Assembly: GCA_019448385.1 (NCBI GenBank)
Contig: JAGTXO010000003.1
Location: forward strand, 930,001 to 994,000
DNA from: Diacronema lutheri
Lineage: Eukaryota > Haptophyta > Pavlovophyceae > Pavlovales > Pavlovaceae
DNA length: 64,000 nucleotides
Reading direction: 5' to 3'
The notes under the pieces were generated by a model that saw only the letters and a program-made list of their open reading frames with translations, had not been told where the DNA came from and made no database searches. Position numbers and translations under genes: made by a program. Shown here piece by piece: positions 61,011 to 64,000 of the stretch. The first letter of the stretch is position 1; the number at the start of each line of letters is the position of its first letter.

Positions 61011-63739
61011 ATGGCCGCTGTGTGGGTACTCGTGGCCGGCGGCGTGTGGTGGTCGTCGTCCGCCACCACGGCGAGCCCCAGCCCGCTGCACGCGCTCGCC
61101 GGCCGCTCGTCGGCCGAGCTGATTGCGCGGCTGCCCCCGCGCCCGTTGGGCTCGGTCATCACCTACTCGCGCAAGGCACGCGCGCCGCGATCGTCCGCCA
61201 ACGCGCCGCGCCGCCGCCTCACGCGCCTGCGCCGCGCGCGCGCACTCCTCGTGCGGCGCAGGTGTTCATCCCGCTCACGCGTCTGTGCCGCGACCGCTGC
61301 GCGTACTGCACGTTCGCCGATCACGACGGCGTGCCGGCCGGTGGCGCGCCCTTTCTGTCGGTTGACGAGGTGCTCGCGATCGCCATGGCGGGCGAGGCTG
61401 CGGGCTGCACCGAGGCGCTCTTCACGCTGGGCGACCGGCCTGAGGCGCGCTGGCCCGCCGCGCGCGCCGCGCTCGCCGCGCTCGGCTACCGCTCCACTAT
61501 CGAGTACCTGGCCGCATGCTGCCGCGCGGTGCTCGAGCGCACGTCACTACTGCCGCACGCGAACTGCGGCGTGGTGGACGAAGCGGAGCTTGCGCTGCTG
61601 CGCGAGGTGAGCGCGTCGCAGGGGCTGATGATCGAGTCGCTCTCGCCACGCCTTTTTGCGCCGGGCGGCGCGCACCACCGCTCTGTCGACAAGGCGCCTG
61701 CGCGCCGGCTCGCGACGCTCGAGGCGGCTGGCCGGCTGCGCGTTCCGTTTACGACCGGCATCCTGGTCGGGATCGGCGAGACGCGCGAGGAGCGGCTGGA
61801 CGCGCTCGCGGCGATCGCGGCGAGCGCGGCGCGGCACGGCCACGTGCAGGAGGTGATCATCCAGCCCTTCCGCGCCAAGTCGGACACGCCGATGGCGGCG
61901 TGCGCTGAGCCGAGTCACGAGGAGATCCTGTGGACAGTGGCAGCTGCGAAGACGCTGCTCGGGCCCCTTGGCGTCGCGGTGCAGTGCCCGCCAAACCTTG
62001 TGGGCGGCAGCGACGGCAGCAGCAGCAGCGGCGACGGCGGCGACGACGGCGGCGACGGCCGCACGGCGCGCGCGTCCGCCGCTCTCGCCGCCGAGGCCTC
62101 GTCGCTCCTCGCGGCGGGCGTCGACGACTGGGGCGGCATCTCTCCGGGCGTCACGCCTGACCACGTGAACCCGGAGCGCGCGTGGCCGGCGATCGGCGCG
62201 CTGCGCGCCGCGACGGAGGCAGCGGGGCACCGATTGTGCGCACGGCTGCCATCGTACCCTCACTTTGCCGCAGACCCGACTGTGAGTGGGCCTGGCCGTG
62301 CACCCTTCGTCTGGCACGCCGACGCCGTCGCGGCGGCTGTGCTGCGCGCGTCGGACGGCGACGGGCTCGCGCGCGCCGCCGAGCGCACGGGGCGTTGGTT
62401 CGCGGGCGACAGCGCGTCGGACGCGCCGGCGGGGGTCGACGACGGCGAGTGGCTGCCCGGCGGCGCGCGGCACGGCGAGGCTCGAGACTGGCGCGTAGCG
62501 CCCGCCGTCTCGGCCGCCGTGCGCGCGGCGCTCGCTGCGGCCGTCGGCGACGCGCGCGGCGACGGCGGCGGTGGCGGCGGCGGCGAGCGGCGCGCGCTCG
62601 ACGCGCGCGAGGTGGCTGTGCTCCTGCGCGCGCGCGGGCCAGACATTGCGGCGGTGTGCGCGGCGGCGGACGAGCTGCGACGCGCGCTGTGCGGCGGCGG
62701 CGTCTCGTTTGTCGTCTGCCGCAACATCAATTACACGAACCGCTGCTCCCACGCGTGTGCGTTCTGCGCCTTTTCGAAAAGCGGCGAGTCCGCCGAGCCC
62801 GCGTACGAGTGGGGTGAGGTGGAGGTGGCGGCGGCGGCGGCGGACGCGTGGGCGCGCGGCGCGACCGAGGTGTGCATGCAGGGCGGGATCCACCCGCGCT
62901 ACGCGCGCGACGGCGGCGTGTACACGCGCTTCGCGCGCGCGGCCAAGCGCGGCGCGCCCGCGGTGCACGTGCACGCCTTCTCGCCGCTTGAGGTCGCAAG
63001 CGGCGCGGCGGCCATGGGCGTCGACGCGCGCGAGCACGTCGCCGCGCTGCGCGCCGCCGGACTCGGCTCGCTGCCCGGCACGGCGGCGGAGGTGCTCGAC
63101 GACGACGTGCGCGCCGTGCTCTGCCCTGACAAGCTCTCGTCCGGCGAGTGGGAGGCCGTCGTCGAGGCAGCGCATGCCGAGGGCATGCGCACAACGTCGA
63201 CGATCATGTTCGGCTCCGTCGAGGGGCCGGACGCGGCCGCGCGCCACCTCGTCCGACTGCGCGCGCTGCAGGAGCGCACGGGCGGGCTCACCGAGTTTGT
63301 GCCTCTCCCCTTCGTGCACGAGCAGGCGCCCATTTTTAAGCGCGGACGGGCGCGGCGCGGGCCGACGCTGCGCGAGGCGGCGCTGATGCACGCGGTCGCG
63401 CGGCTCGCGCTCTCGCCAGCGGTAACCAACGTGCAGGCGAGCTGGTGCAAGCTCGGTCCGGACGCCGCGCGCGTCGCGCTGCGCTCCGGTGCCAACGACC
63501 TCGGCGGCACGCTCATGTCTGAGTCGATCTCGCGCGCGGCCGGCGCGTCATATGGGCAAGAGTTGCCGCCCGCCGCGATGCGCGCGCTCGTCGACGTGCT
63601 CGACGACGAGCAGGGGCGCGACCCGGCGGACCGGCGCGCGGCGTGGCAGCGCACGACGCTGTACGCGCGCGCGCCCGCCGAGCGCGTTGCGGCGGGCGAG
63701 GCGGCGGCCGCCGGCGGCGCGCCGCGCGGCGCGGCGTAG
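61011..63739 (+). CDS. FO synthase, fused CofG-CofH radical SAM enzyme, 880 aa
   Basis: Makes the deazaflavin FO from tyrosine and 5-amino-6-ribitylaminouracil. Exons 61011-61175 and 61262-63739; the intron (86 nt) is GC-AG (AAG|GCACGC...GCAG), phase 0, and the join reads [29 protein letters not shown] as in the family. Two radical-SAM cluster motifs are intact: CRDRCAYC (C64, C68, C71) in the CofG half and CSHACAFC (C550, C554, C557) in the CofH half. The CofH half keeps CMQGGIHP and NVQASWCKLG. The N-terminus (MAAVWVLVAGGVWWSSS) looks like a signal peptide, suggesting plastid or secretory routing. A Gly/Asp-rich insert lies near residues 300-330. Confidence 0.95.
61176..61261 (+). other. 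GC-AG intron of FO synthase
   Basis: 86 nt, donor AAG|GCACGC, acceptor GCGCAG, phase 0. Both flanks are strongly conserved family sequence, so this is the best-supported GC-AG intron here. Confidence 0.9.
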
Positions 63740-64000
63740 CGCCGCGCGCATGGCGAGGGGAGGGCGTGCGGGCGTGCGAGGGCGCGTAGCACGGCCCGCG
63801 CGCCGCGCGCCACGGCGTGCGTCGCACGCATCGCACGTCGCACGTGCGTCGAGCCGTCGACACTCGACAACGCTCAGAAGTCAGGGCAACTGTTCCGACT
63901 GCAGCGGTGCAGACTCTGACCCGGACTCCGTCCCACTCCCAACGCCAAGGACGGTCCCCCGTCCACTCAAGTTCCGTCCACATCGCGAATGGGTGCGCGC
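63740..64000. other. 3' flank of FO synthase, no gene seen
   Basis: 261 bp. Repeats of CGCACG(T/C) near 63819-63849 (GCGTCGCACGCATCGCACGT) form a short imperfect tandem array; otherwise nothing recognisable before the window ends. Confidence 0.5.

Noticed and set aside
61022-61175. FO synthase start in the same frame as its main exon (no intron)
   Set aside because: That frame uses a GTG start and reads Arg/His-rich junk, while the neighbouring frame from ATG 61011 gives the conserved [13 protein letters not shown] that joins perfectly after a GC-AG intron.

Overview
The window is nuclear DNA from a GC-rich, gene-dense eukaryotic alga. Evidence for a eukaryote: spliceosomal introns, eukaryote-only proteins (BEACH-WD40, Arp2/3 subunit ARPC3, NIP7, glucosidase II beta, Mpv17, a ZIP4/TEX11-like protein, MARCH-type RING) and several proteins with a signal peptide followed by a basic, transit-like stretch, as in algae with secondary plastids. 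An FO synthase gene also fits an alga. My best guess is a haptophyte, perhaps a pavlovophyte such as Diacronema/Pavlova; this is inference from composition, compactness and gene content, not proof.

Layout. 1-2903: 3' part of an RI-type LRR gene. 3056-3733: small proline-rich protein. 3819-12985 (minus): a ~3000-residue lectin-like/PH-BEACH/WD40 protein, divergent from a MARCH-type E3 ligase (13090-14010). 14193-17625: PQ-loop protein, C1D/LRP1, endonuclease III, SRPBCC protein. 17780-22338: prolidase, membrane protein, LRR-kinase. 22747-27347: MIF-like small protein, plastid-type protein, NIP7, rubredoxin-like plastid protein, and an unresolved gene with a C22 tract. 27361-33470: GT8-like glycosyltransferase, CCCH protein, membrane protein, NTF2-like protein, STI1-domain protein, membrane-anchored unknown. 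33584-38806: ZIP4/SPO22/TEX11-like TPR protein and a proline-rich type II membrane protein. 38937-44888: glucosidase II beta, a small unknown, pirin. 45051-49695: a LINE-type retrotransposon flanked by a 13-bp direct repeat. 49969-63739: Mpv17-family protein, giant coiled-coil protein, ARPC3, small unknown, JmjC protein, fused FO synthase.

Genes alternate strands freely; many head-to-head pairs start only about 20-110 bp apart. I could place 18 introns (86-643 nt) by protein continuity and phase. Nearly all end in CAG, and 14 of 18 start G[T/C][G/A]CG rather than GTRAG; two are GC-AG. This donor signature is the most general unusual signal in the window. There is no operon-like logic. The genes are mostly housekeeping (ribosome biogenesis, DNA repair, ER glycoprotein folding, proteolysis), with trafficking/cytoskeleton (BEACH, ARPC3), meiosis (ZIP4-like) and light/cofactor biology (FO) represented. 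Very long frames antisense to the BEACH and coiled-coil genes are GC-bias shadows. No rRNA, tRNA or CRISPR was seen.
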